Shown one piece after another: positions 33,400 to 45,179 of a stretch of DNA of 64,000 nt (its first letter is position 1; every line of letters starts with the position of its first letter). Origin of the DNA: Ovis canadensis (Eukaryota > Chordata > Mammalia > Artiodactyla > Bovidae); the NCBI RefSeq assembly GCF_042477335.2, contig NC_091247.1, positions 12,811,001 through 12,875,000 on the forward strand, read 5' to 3'. The position numbers and the translations under genes are program-made. The notes beneath the pieces are model-generated. The model was not told the DNA's origin. It made no database searches and worked only from the letters and a program-made list of their open reading frames with translations.

Positions 33400-34200
33400 G
33401 CTCGAGGCGTTTATGAATGTACAGAGAGTTTCCCATCAACCCCTTTGGCTTGCCAGGTCTCCTAACAACACCTCCCACAGTCCTCCAGGGTTCTCTGGTC
33501 ACGTGATAGGGGTGGTTCAGTCGACAAGAGGAAAGCGGATGCGCAGTCCAGGTGGCGGGGGTTGCTACTGTTCTCTTCTACCTCCCCAACTCCCGGTCAT
33601 GCGTGATCTCGCGTGAGGTGGGGAGTATCTTCTCGCGAGAGCTAGGTCGGGATCCCTCCAGGTCCGCCTCCGTGGTGAGGAGGGGGAGGAGGAGAAGGAG
33701 GCGGAGGCGGAGGGAGGAGGAGGAGGCCCCGTCGCGGCCTCCGCCGCCGCCAACGGGGCTGTCCCTGTAGCTCCCGATGGAGTTTGAGGTCGTGAAGCCG
33801 CCGCCGAGCTCTGCCCCGGCGAGACGAGGCGCCTCCGTCGCCGAGCCGCGCGGTCGCGGGGCCCCCGGGAGCGGCCCTTAGCGACCCCACCCGGGCCCCC
33901 TCAGGTAGGGCGGGGGCGGGCACGATGCGGCTCGGGCCCCAGTCCGGGTCCTCGGTCCCCGGCGGTCGGGCGGGAGACTGGTCTCAACCCGTGGCCTCTG
34001 TGTTGTTGTCTCCGATGCTCCGAGGGTTGGTAACTGAGGGCCGCACCTGACACCCGGACGGGGCCCGGAGTCCCGGGCCGGAGGAGGCCCCTCGCCCCGG
34101 TAGGGCTTTTTAGTACCTAGCGCCTGGCGCAAATGGCCACCTCCCTTCGACAGCGGCCGGGGGGACGCTTCAGCCCCTAAGGAACCCATCCAAGCGAAGG
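33400..34200 (+). promoter_or_regulatory. RC3H2: RC3H2 CpG-island promoter and non-coding exon 1
   Basis: Strong CpG island. It holds an E-box GTCACGTGA at 33498-33506, a perfect TCTCGCGAGA palindrome at 33631-33640 and a long purine-rich GGA/GGC tract at about 33676-33727. A donor gtaggg begins at 33905, after '...ccccctcag', so exon 1 probably ends at 33904 and joins the acceptor at 40628-40629. The transcription start is likely near or just after the palindrome but is not proven. Confidence 0.75.
33631..33640. promoter_or_regulatory. TCTCGCGAGA palindrome
   Basis: Exact 10-base palindrome in the RC3H2 CpG island. This core-promoter motif is known to be bound by BANP when unmethylated and has also been linked to ZBTB33/Kaiso. 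A one-base variant (TCTCGCGTGA) lies at 33607-33616. Confidence 0.8.
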
Positions 34201-35938
34201 GCAGACTTCTTTCTCCCTTCTCTACACCAGTTAGTAAGAGTGGGGTTGGAGGTGGTCCTCGAAACCAAGTCCTCTCCTAGCTTTTCGGCTTTCTGCCCTG
34301 GGGCTTCCCGAGATGCAGGGATGGTGGAAGCGACTGAGTGTTAAATAGGGACCCCGGCCAAACAATGCCCTGGGAGGGCTTAACCTCCTGGGAGGGAGAG
34401 GGCCCGACCTGAGTGGTTGCAGAGTGGTGGTGACGGAGCAATGGCATGAAACAGCCAGGGAATTCTGCTATGGTTTTCTTCTTTCCCTGTTCATTTTTCC
34501 TTCTTGGGGAAGCCTCTTAAGGAGACTCTTCCACCATCTTAGAAGAATGGTAGAAAGCATCTTTGTTTCTCTGAAGCAGCTCTACTTTTCTCTGTTCTTA
34601 GCTTTCAGGAAGGGAGAAGATGGGGGTAGGTAGCTGTCATTTCCATCCTTGGAATCACAGAACAGTTTAAGATACCGGCAGACAGAACCTTGACATCAAA
34701 ATAGTCTCAAATAATCACTGACATAAAGTAGATCTCATTTCATGATTCCTACCCTCCTTTTTTTTTTTTTTTTAAAAATAACCACCTAGGTTCCCTTTTA
34801 ATTCCTATTCTCCCCTTAGCTAGGCCCCTTCTTTTTAATTCCTGTTCTCCTCCCACTAGCTGTGATTAGAATGACTTTGTATCCCACCTAAAGTGTTTAA
34901 GTAATCTTTTTTCCATGTTTGTATTTGTCAAACTTTTAAGTTCCGGTAGGAACTTTTGAGTAACCTGAGAAAGTTAATGTTGCTACACTAAATTGATACA
35001 CTCGAAAGCAGAGAAAGAAATATTTTAGTTAGCTTTTGTGCAGCCTGTTTATAGTTAAGCATACAAATTTAGTTGTGGGTTCTTGAAACAGTAAGACAAG
35101 TTCATGGATTTTTAAAAATCTGTGTAAAGAGCTACACCACTGTTCTAGCATAACATCCTTTTCTTATGTTGTTTACTTCCACATTCAGTTCTTGAAGAAG
35201 TCGATGCCATTACATCCTGTCAAAGACCATCTTTCAGTATTGCCATTTTTGTTGATTTGGAAATTGACGTTTTCCAAGTTTTTAGAGTTTGGAAAATAGG
35301 TGGAAGGATAAAATATTAAACATATATTTTAGACATGTTTATAAAAAAGCAGATCTTATAATTCAAATGTGCACCTATTTGAGAACTTAATTGCAGTCAT
35401 GTTCATTAGTGGATTCTTTGAGTTATTCTTAATCTATTATTACTGTTGGGTTAACCTGACATGTAAGACTTATGTCCTTTGTTCATATGTTTAATTATTT
35501 CACTTTGTGCTTTTGTAATTTGCTGTGTATTCCAGTTTGAGAAAGTGAAGAAAAAAATTCTTTTGGGAGGGAAAGCATTTTTGTTTCCATGGAATTTTAT
35601 ATTCGGGAATAACAACTTTTGCATTGTATGCAATATCAAAGAAGGCTAAATAAACTTACAATCAGATCTCATTATAATAAGTACTTGTTTATAGTTTTGT
35701 TTAAAATAGATTGAAGTTTCATTTTCTGTTGATGGGAAAATGGAAGCATGTAGTAAAATAAAGCTAGCTGAAAATTTAAAATAATGTTGTAAACCTAGCC
35801 TCATGAATGTTAAGTAACATCTTTATGATCCTCAAGTTTTCTAGTTTTATGAAAACCTTCCTAAGTGTAGATATTGCTTTAACCTCACATTTTTGATAAA
35901 AGTTAGTTTTGATTATTACTTTGTAAGTACTCTAGAGT

Positions 35939-36238
35939 CGCACTGTCCAGTACTAGCTAATAGCTACATGTGGCACTTGAGCACTTGAAATGTGGCTGGT
36001 GTGAATTGAGATGTGCCATAAATGTAAAATACATGTTAGGTTTTGAGACTTAGTCCAAAAAATAAAAAGAATTTATAATTTCTTACATTGATTACATGTT
36101 GAAATGATATTTTGGATAAATTGGGTTAAATAAATTATCATTAAAATTAATTTCACGTGTTTTTCCCTGCCTTATTGTGACTACTAGATATTTTAAGTTA
36201 CTTGTGACTCACATTATATTTCTACTGGACAGTACTGT
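35939..36238. mobile_element. hAT-type MITE (MER3/MER33-like) with 8-bp target-site duplication
   Basis: Inverted termini (left ...CACTGTCCAGTA, right TACTGGACAGT...) bound a 300-base AT-rich body. The exact 8-base repeat TCTAGAGT at 35931-35938 and 36239-36246 is the size typical of hAT transposition. Internal text ('ctacatgtggcacttgagca', 'cttgaaatgtggctgg') fits the old MER3/MER33 group; which of them is uncertain. Confidence 0.88.
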
Positions 36239-37395
36239 TCTAGAGTATCCCTACTCTTCCAAGAAATAAATCATCTGAATAGAAGTAGACACATGAAAGC
36301 CAAAAATTTCCTGGTAGATTATCTTCTTATAATCAGAATAACCAAAAGGCTAAAGACTTTGATGATGTGATGAGTAAAGTTATACGGTGGTCATTGTTTA
36401 ATAGGCATAAGGGAGTAAGTTCTGTCTCAAGAAAGTATTTTTCAAGTTGTCATGACTAAAGTAGTAAAACTTTATTGGTTATATTAATTAAAATAGAAAA
36501 TTATCCCTTTACTGTTCTAATAGAAGGCATTGAAAATGAAGTGTCATACTTATTAAAAAACTGAGTTCAATAACATAGTGGATTTTAGAGGTAAAACTTG
36601 GGTCATGTCTTTTCTAACATACACTAAAGCACATATAATAGCAGTCTTTAAAATGGTAATTCAGTTCCTTTTTTTCAGTTCTTTTCGTATGTTTGAATGC
36701 TGAGTTTTAGAACTTAGAGATTATTTTCATTGGTTTTGTTAGTTTTATGGAGTAAGATCTAAATTGTACCTATGATGCTTTAAATATAATTTTTTAAGTC
36801 CAGAACTCCTGTTTTTAAGGTTTCTGAATTGAGAAGTGCTGTTACAGTCCATTAAAGCAACTTAAATTTCTCACATGGGTGAACTAAAATGAAAACAATG
36901 AATGTGTTAATTAACAGACCTGAGCCCTAATGTTTACATCATCATAAAGAGAATTGTAAAATGCTTTATTTTTTTATTATACAGTAGTGAATGAGGCATA
37001 AACCTTAACCTGGTATTTTAAAATCGAGTTTCATAGTCCTGGACTACTTGTATGACATCATGGTAGACTAGTAACAGAAAATGAAAGTATTTAGCTGATA
37101 AGCAGTTCGTTTTTAATAAAACAATTTCTAATTTGCATCATACAAGAAATGTCTATTATTCTTCCTTTTTTATGAGTTTATATTCATAGCAAGGGAACTT
37201 ATAGCCTGAAAACTTGAGTAAAAATTCGTTTAAGGTCTCTCTCAGTGTTTCTCACTCCTAGGCTTTATCTTGTTATTCTCCTTCAGTTTTAGTAACTGAA
37301 ATTAATACAAATAGTTTAATTTGAATTTAACTTGTTTTTATTAAGTAGTCCCTTTATATGTCTAGAGGTATGGGCTTTTAAAGCTATTTTATCTC

Positions 37396-37588
37396 TTAGA
37401 CGATAAAGCGTCTGTCGAAAATGCGGGAGACCTGGGTTCGATCCCTGGGTCGGGAAGATCCCCTGGAGAAGGAAATGGCAATCCACTCCAGTACTATTGC
37501 TTGGAAAATCCCATGGACAAAGGAGCCTGGTAGGCTACAGTCCATGGGGTCGCAAAGAGTTGGGCACGACTGAGCGACTTCACTTATC
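37396..37588 (+). mobile_element. Bov-tA SINE, 5'-truncated
   Basis: Bov-tA lacking most of the first head segment, starting near 'agacgataaagcgtctgtcg' and ending 'gggcacgactgagcgacttc'. Short flanks 'ttatctc' on both sides may be its duplication. Confidence 0.85.
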
Positions 37589-39312
37589 TCAATTTGAGGT
37601 GTTTGGGGAGTATCTTTAGGATGGATACTTACTTCACTATTAAATATAAATGTTATTAGCAATTTAAATTTCCATAGATTCAAATAAATTGCTATGTATA
37701 TCTTAGCTTGTCATGGTTCATTTAGATACTTTTAAAAAATAAATTGTAATGAATTTAAGTCTATTAAAAAATTGTAAAAACAGTAGGCTCTTTATCATTT
37801 TTGATAATTATAAAAATATTTTCTAGGTAGACATTTACTAAGTGCTTTTGAAAGGAATGAAAAGCCAGTTTTGTCATCACTAAACATTTTAGTGTTTTAG
37901 ACAAAATTTTGTCTATTGTAATCAAGGCATCTAGAATATATTTACAGTGGTACTGAGGAAAAACATTTTAAAAGGTCAAATCATTTCTTATAAGGAAAGT
38001 TCAGTTTTAATTTTTCTGTCAGAAAGTTAAAATCTGACATATAACAGAAGAGAATTTGGCATATTTTTTTCTTTTTCTTTCAAAGATATTAATTTGATTT
38101 TTACTAGAAATTAAATTTTTCAGTATTATATGAAAACATCTGGTGTTCTTAAACCTAGTAACACATATGGGATATTATAAAACTATAAAGGGTATTCTGG
38201 AATAATTTGAAACACTTGAAAATTAGTAGGTGAAAATGGCATTGTTAATTCAGTTCAAAGTTAATGGCTTTTCACCGCCCCCCCCCCATTAACTTTAATG
38301 TAAAGCATTTCAGGATAATCTTGGAAAACTAAATAAGGAAAGAGTATTTGCTGCTAGTTTCCTATTACCCAGTGGCCCATGATACCCTAACCCACAGAAT
38401 TAACATTTCCAAACAGGTGGTCATTATGAAGAAAATAGATGCAGTGACTTGCTTTGATAAACATTTTATCAGTTCAAGTCATTAGCTAGATTAGGACTCT
38501 CAGTACTAGATTTAACATAAAATTCATCCTTCCTTACAGGGCTTTTCCTTGTACAGTTGCACAGTCCAGAACACTGAACGTTAAAAATGTTGAGAATGGT
38601 TTCAAGGTGTGATGTGTTCACCTGCTTAGTCCTCTTCTCTAAAGTTGAAAGCAAACTGTTTTTAAGGTTGATGACATTGATAGATGTGGAAATGTGAGAG
38701 TGTAATGTGTAAAATAAATATAACTTGCAAAATTTGGCTAGTTTGAAAATAAAGTTATTATATACTTTACATTGGAGCTGTTTGAGGAAAAGTTTGTGGA
38801 GGGGGCTTTTTACTTGGCAACTTCGGTCTTTCATTTTTACCAAGATACAGTTTAAAACCTTAGTTTTTGTGAACATAAAAGGCACAATAAAGATTAATAG
38901 AATACTTCATTTGGGCGTGGAGTTATTTGAGAATCAGTTACATACTTTTCTATCCTGAATCTTATTACATTTTTAAACATAATTTTTGTGGTACTCATAT
39001 ATTTGTGTTGGTAAACATTCTTATGGAATAAAAGTATTGGCTGTTTAATTGCCCTAAATACCTAGATTTCTTGTTCACCAGAGAGCCTCTGTCAGACTTA
39101 TATAAGTTTTGAATTGGAAGATGAAGAAAACTTGTGAATGTAGTGTTCAAGTTAGATATCTAAAGATTTTAAATTAGATGTTTTGATACTGAATATTTTA
39201 GTTTATTAAAAATTATAGAACATTTTAATCTTAGGAATAAGAAAAGAATCACTGTCATTTTTTCCCCCATGTACCTTTTAATCATATGCATATATAAAGG
39301 TAGAAATTTATG

Positions 39313-39502
39313 CAGTTGACCCTTGAATAATGTTGCAATTAATCCACATATAAATTATATTTGTCCATCCTATCTGTGGTTCCTCTGCATTTGTGGATTT
39401 AGTCAACGATGTACTATGTAGTACTGAGTATTTACTGTTGAAAAATACCTATGTGTAAGTAGACCTGGGTAGTTCAAGCCTATGTTGTTCAAGGGTCAAC
39501 TG
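39313..39502. mobile_element. Tigger-type MITE
   Basis: Termini are near-perfect inverted repeats: CAGTTGACCCTTGAATAA at the left and TTGTTCAAGGGTCAACTG at the right. Terminal sequence and 190-base size fit a non-autonomous TcMar-Tigger element. TA follows the right end. Confidence 0.85.
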
Positions 39503-39592
39503 TATTTTGCTGTTTTTCTACTTAGAATTATTAGATAAGAATTTATTTTATTCTTCTACATCTTGCTCCTTAGACCTGATGGTTTTTGGTTT

Positions 39593-39594
<2 letters not shown>

Positions 39595-39625
<31 letters not shown>
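39595..39625. repeat. (TG)n microsatellite
   Basis: An uninterrupted TG run of about 31 bases, a likely length-polymorphic site. Confidence 0.95.
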
Positions 39626-39627
<2 letters not shown>

Positions 39628-39681
39628 CACTGAATGGTATGTTTTGTCAAAAATATAGGGAACTACTTTCAATTCACCAGG

Positions 39682-39888
39682 CTTCCCTGGTGGCTCATAG
39701 ACAGTAAAGCGTTTGCCTGCAGTGGGGGAGACCTGGGTTCGATCCCTGGGTTGAGAAGATTTCCTGGAGAAGGAAATGGCAACCCACTCCAGTATTCTTG
39801 CCTGAAAAATTCTATGGACGCCGGAGCCTGGTAGGGTACAGTCCATGGGGTCGCAAAGAGTTGGACATGACTGAGCCACTTCACTTCA
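39682..39888 (+). mobile_element. Bov-tA SINE
   Basis: Full Bov-tA from 'ggcttccctggtggctcata' to 'ggacatgactgagccacttc'. Short flanks 'ttcaattca' on both sides indicate the duplication. Confidence 0.9.
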
Positions 39889-40696
39889 CATTCAATTCAA
39901 GATTTGTCATTTCTTCTTTTTTTTTTTTTTAACTTTGGTACTATTATTTTAAGGTTGGCATTATTCATTTGTGGACAAACAACTTTGTCATTACAGTTTT
40001 CTTTCATACTTTTTTAGTGCCTTAGCCTCATAGTGAAGTCCTTACCAGAGAGTTCCTCTTTTGCGAAGCTGCCGACTTGAATCCTCAACTGATTTGGTCA
40101 TTCAGGTGGCAGAGCTGTTCCTTCACTCCTGACTCATTGTGATTGTGTTTGGATCAATACTTCCAGAGTTCACTAACTCTTGGATCATAATACATTTGGT
40201 GGTAGTAGATATCCAAAGGAAACACTTTAAAAAATTAATTCTAAAAATGAAATAGTAAAAATTCTAAAAAAATCTAAAATTTTAAAATTTCATTTTTACG
40301 AAATGAAATTCTAAAAATGAAACTGTATTAATAGAAAGTTAATCTGCTTGTTTGATGTCATTAAGAAAAATACATGGAAGCTTTGATGAGCAACTGATAT
40401 AAATATGTTTAGTTGAAAGGAACACTGTTAGGATACTGTTTCTAGCCACAAAGTTTTCAGAAATTTAATTAATCCAGCAAATAGATGTAAAGAAAAGATG
40501 TGAAAAGTGTATCGAATTGTTCAGAAGTGTTTTTTTACATTTTGAAGCTGTGATGGTTAACTTAAGCAGTTAACCCTTGAAAGGTGAATGATGAATATGT
40601 GGTTAATTCTTACTTTTGTCCATTTCCAGCTTACAAAACACTACACAGCAAAATAATGATCTGCTAGACTGCTAACCCGAGCATCCAGCTTCCACA

Positions 40697-40927
40697 ATGC
40701 CTGTGCAGGCAGCTCAATGGACAGAATTTCTGTCCTGTCCAATCTGCTATAATGAATTTGATGAGAACGTGCACAAACCCATCAGTTTAGGTTGTTCACA
40801 CACTGTTTGCAAGACCTGCTTGAATAAACTTCACCGAAAAGCTTGTCCTTTTGACCAGACTGCCATCAACACAGACATTGATGTGCTTCCTGTCAACTTC
40901 GCACTTCTCCAGTTAGTTGGAGCCCAG
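40697..40927 (+). CDS. RC3H2: RC3H2 coding exon 1 (RING finger)
   Basis: Start of Roquin-2 (MNAB), a cytoplasmic RNA-binding RING protein that promotes decay of mRNAs carrying stem-loop constitutive decay elements. The exon begins at 40630 after an acceptor (tttccag) and codes residues 1-77 from ATG 40697. A RING finger runs from C14 to about D53: C14, C17, C33, H35, C38, C41, C50, with aspartate as the last ligand, a known Roquin feature. The donor gtaacc begins at 40928 in phase 0. Recognition is by near-identity to remembered human RC3H2, starting [20 protein letters not shown]. Confidence 0.96.
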
Positions 40928-41524
40928 GTAACCTTTCAGGATTTTACTTATTTGATATAAGTAATAATTATAGAACTTTGTTCATTATGGGATACAAAAT
41001 ATGTTTAGGGATATTCAAGGCATAAAAAATACTCCGCATACCTGATTTGCATTATTCCATAAGTGATTTTCTTTAGATAATGTCATAAATCTTTATGCAA
41101 AACTAGAAATTCCATTTAGTTATATATGTCTTTGTATTCACTACTGTGGTCAACACTTAATGTTTTTAAGTGATTTTGGTGGATAAGAAACATTTTTGTA
41201 CAAGCATGTATAAATATTTAGTCATTAGGTGATAGGAAAAGAAATATAATCAAAGCTTTAGCTGGAGATCAACCATCTAGATAGAACCCTTAAGTGGAGG
41301 TTTTTTGATTTTCCTTAAAACTTCGCTTGACTTTTAGGATGATGTTATAATAAGAAAATAGATCTATATAGGTATATATACATATATAAGATGGATATAT
41401 AAAAAACTAATTTTTAGAGTGTCAGTAACAAATTCTGCAGTTTCTGCTTATGTGCATATGCTATAAAAACAACATTTCTTATTTATCATTTTACTGAATC
41501 AGCAAGACCCTAGATTTATAATAA

Positions 41525-41650
41525 TTTCTATTTAATAAGGGCTTACTTCGTTTTAGGTATGCTGGTAAACAGTCCACATCTATTATTATCTTGTCATAGC
41601 TCTTCAGGTAGTTATTATTCCCATTTTACAGGTGAGGAGGAAGATGAAAT
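41525..41650 (+). mobile_element. MIR SINE fragment
   Basis: MIR-like text: 'tcttgtcatagctcttcagg', then 'ttattattcccattttacaggtgagg'. Confidence 0.6.
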
Positions 41651-42032
41651 TCTGTACATCATGTACTACATATTTTAATACTACAATTTTAGTACTACAT
41701 TTGAAAGCAAGAAAGTAAGGATTTTTCTGATTAATCACTTCTTAGAAAATTCTGTGAATTAAAATACTCCATTCTTTTAGTGTCTTGATAGTTGAGGTTT
41801 TTCTTTTAAAGCAATTTCTTTTCACTGTTTATAATCCAGTTAGACTCTGTGAAATCAAGACGAATCTATATTCAACAATGTGTCATAATTCAATTAGCAA
41901 TTTTTTTCTTAAGGGTGCATAAAATAATGGTGCCTCTTGCAGGCAGTGGCATCTTAGATCCAATTAAAATACTGTAGATTATATGTAATAAGACTAAGCT
42001 ATCATTTATTTAGCATCTGCTATAGATCAGGT

Positions 42033-42345
42033 GGAGCTTCCTTGGTAAAGAATCCACCTGCAATTCAGGAGACCCGATTCAATTCCTGGGTTGGGAAGTT
42101 CCCCTGGAGAAGGGATAGGCTACCCACTCCAGCATTCTTGGGCTTCCTTGGTGGCTCAGATGGTATCCGCCTGCAGTGTGGGAGACCTGGATTCGATCCC
42201 TAGGTTGTGAAGATCCCCTGGAGGAGGGCATGGCAACCCACTCCAGTATTCCTGCCTAGAGGATCCCCATGGACAGAAGGGCCTGGTGGGCTACAGTGCT
42301 TGGGGTTGCAAAGATTTGGACACGAGTGAACGACTAAGCACATGG
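42033..42345 (+). mobile_element. Dimeric Bov-tA SINE
   Basis: Two tRNA-like heads (42033 and about 42141) precede one Bov-A body that ends 'ggacacgagtgaacgactaa'. Confidence 0.88.
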
Positions 42346-42399
42346 CGTATAGGTCAGACATTGTGTTTTTCTTTTACTTAAAAATGTTCTCTCAGTTGG

Positions 42400-42890
42400 T
42401 CCTTAAATTACCTTGCAGGTCTTTACGTGACTTCCATTACATTTTTAGCCTCAGCTCCTGTACTATCCTCAGTCTTTCTGCTTAAGCTACTCTGGCCTAC
42501 TAACCAGATACACCAAACATATTGTTAGATACACCAAACATATTCCCAACTGAGGGCTTTTGCACTGAGTGCTGTTTTGACTAAGATACTCATTTCTTTA
42601 TTCAGATGTCAAGATTCACAAGGAAGCCTATCCTGACCACCCTTGTTCAAATTGCAGTCCCCCTCCAATACTCTAAAATCCTCCTTATCTTTGCTGTATA
42701 ACTTTTACTGATCATCTTCTATCATGCTATTTAATTGTTTTTATTTATCAGCCATGTGTTCTCTTTACTAAAATGTAAGCTATGGCAAGAAGTGTTTTGC
42801 CTGTTTTGCTCACTAATAGATGCCTAGTGCCTAAAACTGCTTGCCACATGGTAAGCACTCCATGAATATAAATACTTGTTGGATTGAACT
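42400..42890 (+). mobile_element. L2 LINE 3' end
   Basis: Sense L2: 'gggcttttgcactgagtgctg', 'gaagcctatcctgaccaccc', 'aaaatgtaagctatggcaagaag' and the 'gcactccatgaatataaata' end. Confidence 0.72.
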
Positions 42891-43515
42891 GAGTTTTCAA
42901 ATGGCACAATTAGATAGGGATTTTCATCTTCATATTGCAGGTAGAGAAACCATGACTTGGAACAGTTAAATAATGTATTAAAGATTACTTGTAGAAATTA
43001 AAGAGCTGACCAACAGTTTACCCAAGCTTTGACCTTTCTCTGAGAACAAGGTGGGGCAGATTATAAAAAATATAGTAAGTTATGTGGGAAGAAGGTGTTA
43101 AGGGGGGAACGTTCTCCCTTTTTTCCTACTTTTTATTTTGAAATGCCTTTTTTTTTTTAATTGCAAGAAGCAGTACACAGAGAACCTGTATGACTTTCTA
43201 TAGCCTCTCCTAATGTTAGCACTTTTCTGAGTTATAGCATTGTTATCCCCAAGGAATAACATGGATACAGTACAGTTAGTTACCACCTTTTTTTCCCTCT
43301 CAGTAATTCACCCAACTCATATTGTTAAGTATGATATCTTTGGTTTTAGAAAGCAGTCTGGCTAGGTACTTGGCTTTAATTTTACTTAAACTTGTTTGAT
43401 GTGTCTGTATTAGAAGTTTATGCTCACCAAGATTATCATGAAATGTAAAGTTAACAATTGCATGAATTAGAGGAATGTATTTCTTCGGTTTTTTTTTGTT
43501 TTGTTTTGTTTTTAG

Positions 43516-43633
43516 GTACCAGATCATCAGTCAGTAAAGTTAAGTAATTTAGGTGAGAACAAACACTATGAGGTTGCAAAGAAATGTGTTGAAGATTTGG
43601 CGCTCTACTTGAAACCACTAAGTGGAGGTAAAG
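43516..43633 (+). CDS. RC3H2: RC3H2 coding exon 2
   Basis: Encodes residues 78-116 plus one base (VPDHQSVKLSNLGENKHYEV and on), which continues the Roquin-2 frame from exon 1 in phase 0 and ends in phase 1. Acceptor tttttag ends at 43515; donor gtgagt begins at 43634. This links the RING finger to the first HEPN segment. Confidence 0.94.
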
Positions 43634-45179
43634 GTGAGTATTTTTATGGGTGAGTAGGCCTTGGTAATACATTAACTTTGAAATACTTGATGTTGATACT
43701 CTGTTAAATGATTTTTCGTTTTGAAAAATGAGATTGCTTGGAGAGAACATGGACATCTTGTTGACTGAGAACGTTATATATCTTTTGGAGATAGTATTGC
43801 TATTAATTTAAGAATTCATCAGATATGTTGAGATTTATACATTGTTTATGTTAAACTAATGGTGCTATAGCAAAATATTAGCTTTAATGAATCCTACTAA
43901 GACAATTTCATGTATTTATTCAGTCGTTCATTAAATTTTAGGAGCACTTACAGTGGCTAGGGTCTTCCTGTACCCCACAGTCCATTGATTAGATGGGCAA
44001 AGAAGTTCAGTAAGTGCTGTGACAGAAATGGAATTCTGTTTTATCACTGCATCTTCAGTAACTAGCAGGTCGTAGATGTAATACAAAGATGAGTGAATGA
44101 ATTAATGAAATATTTATTTTGCATGTGCTCTATGTTTTGCACTGTTGGATATTTTGGACCTAGTGACTTCCTTGAGAAGTATATCCTATCTACCTCATTC
44201 ATTCATGGAGCAGATACTTAAAGAGCATGTACTCAGTACCAGGCGCTTACTAAAAACATGTAGTTAAAATGTCTGCCTTTATAGCACTTACGTTTTAGAA
44301 AAAGTATAATAAACAAGTATAGTAAAAACATTGTATAGTATATTATAAGTGATATTTGCTGTCGAAAGAAAGCAGTGCAGTTAAATGGATCAGAAATGTC
44401 ATAGTGAGGGGGAAAAAGGTGGATTGCAATTTTAAACAAGGTGATTAGTGTAGACCTTGTTAAGATGGTAGCTTCTGAACTTGAGATGAAAGAGATGAAG
44501 CAGTTAACCATGTAGGTTCCTGGGAAAAGACTGTTCCAGGCAGAGGAAATAGCAAAGTCCCTAAGACATGTGTATTGTCTTCAAAGAACAACAACAGGAA
44601 AGTGTGCCTGGAGTGTGTGAGGGTATGGGTTAGATGAAAGCATTATGGGGTAGAAGAAAAGAAATGGGGAGACCAGATGATGTACAGACTTGCAGCCCTT
44701 TTTAAAGACTTGAACTTTTACTCTGAGTGAAATTGGGGAATTACTCTAGGGTTTTGAGCAGAGAATTGACATGATCTGACTAACGGTGAAAGGGTCACCC
44801 TAGCTGCTCTGTTGAGAATTCAGTGCAGAAGGGCAGGGTGGGGACCAGGGTATTGGTTAATGGGCTAACTAGACAGGGTTAGTAGCAGTGGAGGTAGTGC
44901 AAAGTAGATAGTCTGGATGATTTTTGAGGTAGAGTCAAAAGGATTTCCTAAATTATTGGATGAGGGGCATGAGACAAAGATCTGAGTCAAGTGTGATTCT
45001 TGAGTTTTGGGCCCTGAGTACCTGGAAAGAGAAGTTACCATCAACTTAGACAAGGGTGCAGGTCAGTCAGGTTTAGGTAAGAAGATCAGGAGTTCAGTCT
45101 TGGTTATGTTGACTTTGGTTATATCAAATCTTCACTCGGATGCTATTGGGTAACTGGTAAATGTATGTTAAGGACTAGG

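Larger units (their letters stand above)
33905..40629 (+). other. RC3H2: RC3H2 intron 1 (inferred)
   Basis: Spans from the exon 1 donor to the exon 2 acceptor. Recognised contents are a hAT MITE, two Bov-tA copies, a Tigger-type MITE and a (TG) run. The stretches 34200-35930, 36250-37390, 37590-39310 and 39900-40620 are AT-rich, and I see no gene in them. Confidence 0.65.
40928..43515 (+). other. RC3H2: RC3H2 intron between coding exons 1 and 2
   Basis: Contains MIR (41525-41650), a dimeric Bov-tA (42033-42345), a plus-strand L2 (42400-42890) and a weak MIR-like patch near 42900-43020. 40930-41520 and 43030-43510 are AT-rich with no gene; the latter resembles decayed L1 near 43150-43290. Confidence 0.8.

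Noticed and set aside
33552-34189. Open frames in the RC3H2 CpG island
   Set aside because: Low-complexity Pro/Arg/Gly translations from the GGA/CCG tract; likely composition artefacts, though a small upstream ORF cannot be excluded.
36360-36440. Box-C-like TGATGATG run considered as a second snoRNA
   Set aside because: No box D at proper spacing and no terminal stem.
38469-38885. 138-codon minus-strand open frame in RC3H2 intron 1
   Set aside because: AT-rich intronic sequence, no domain recognised, no splice or start context suggesting expression.
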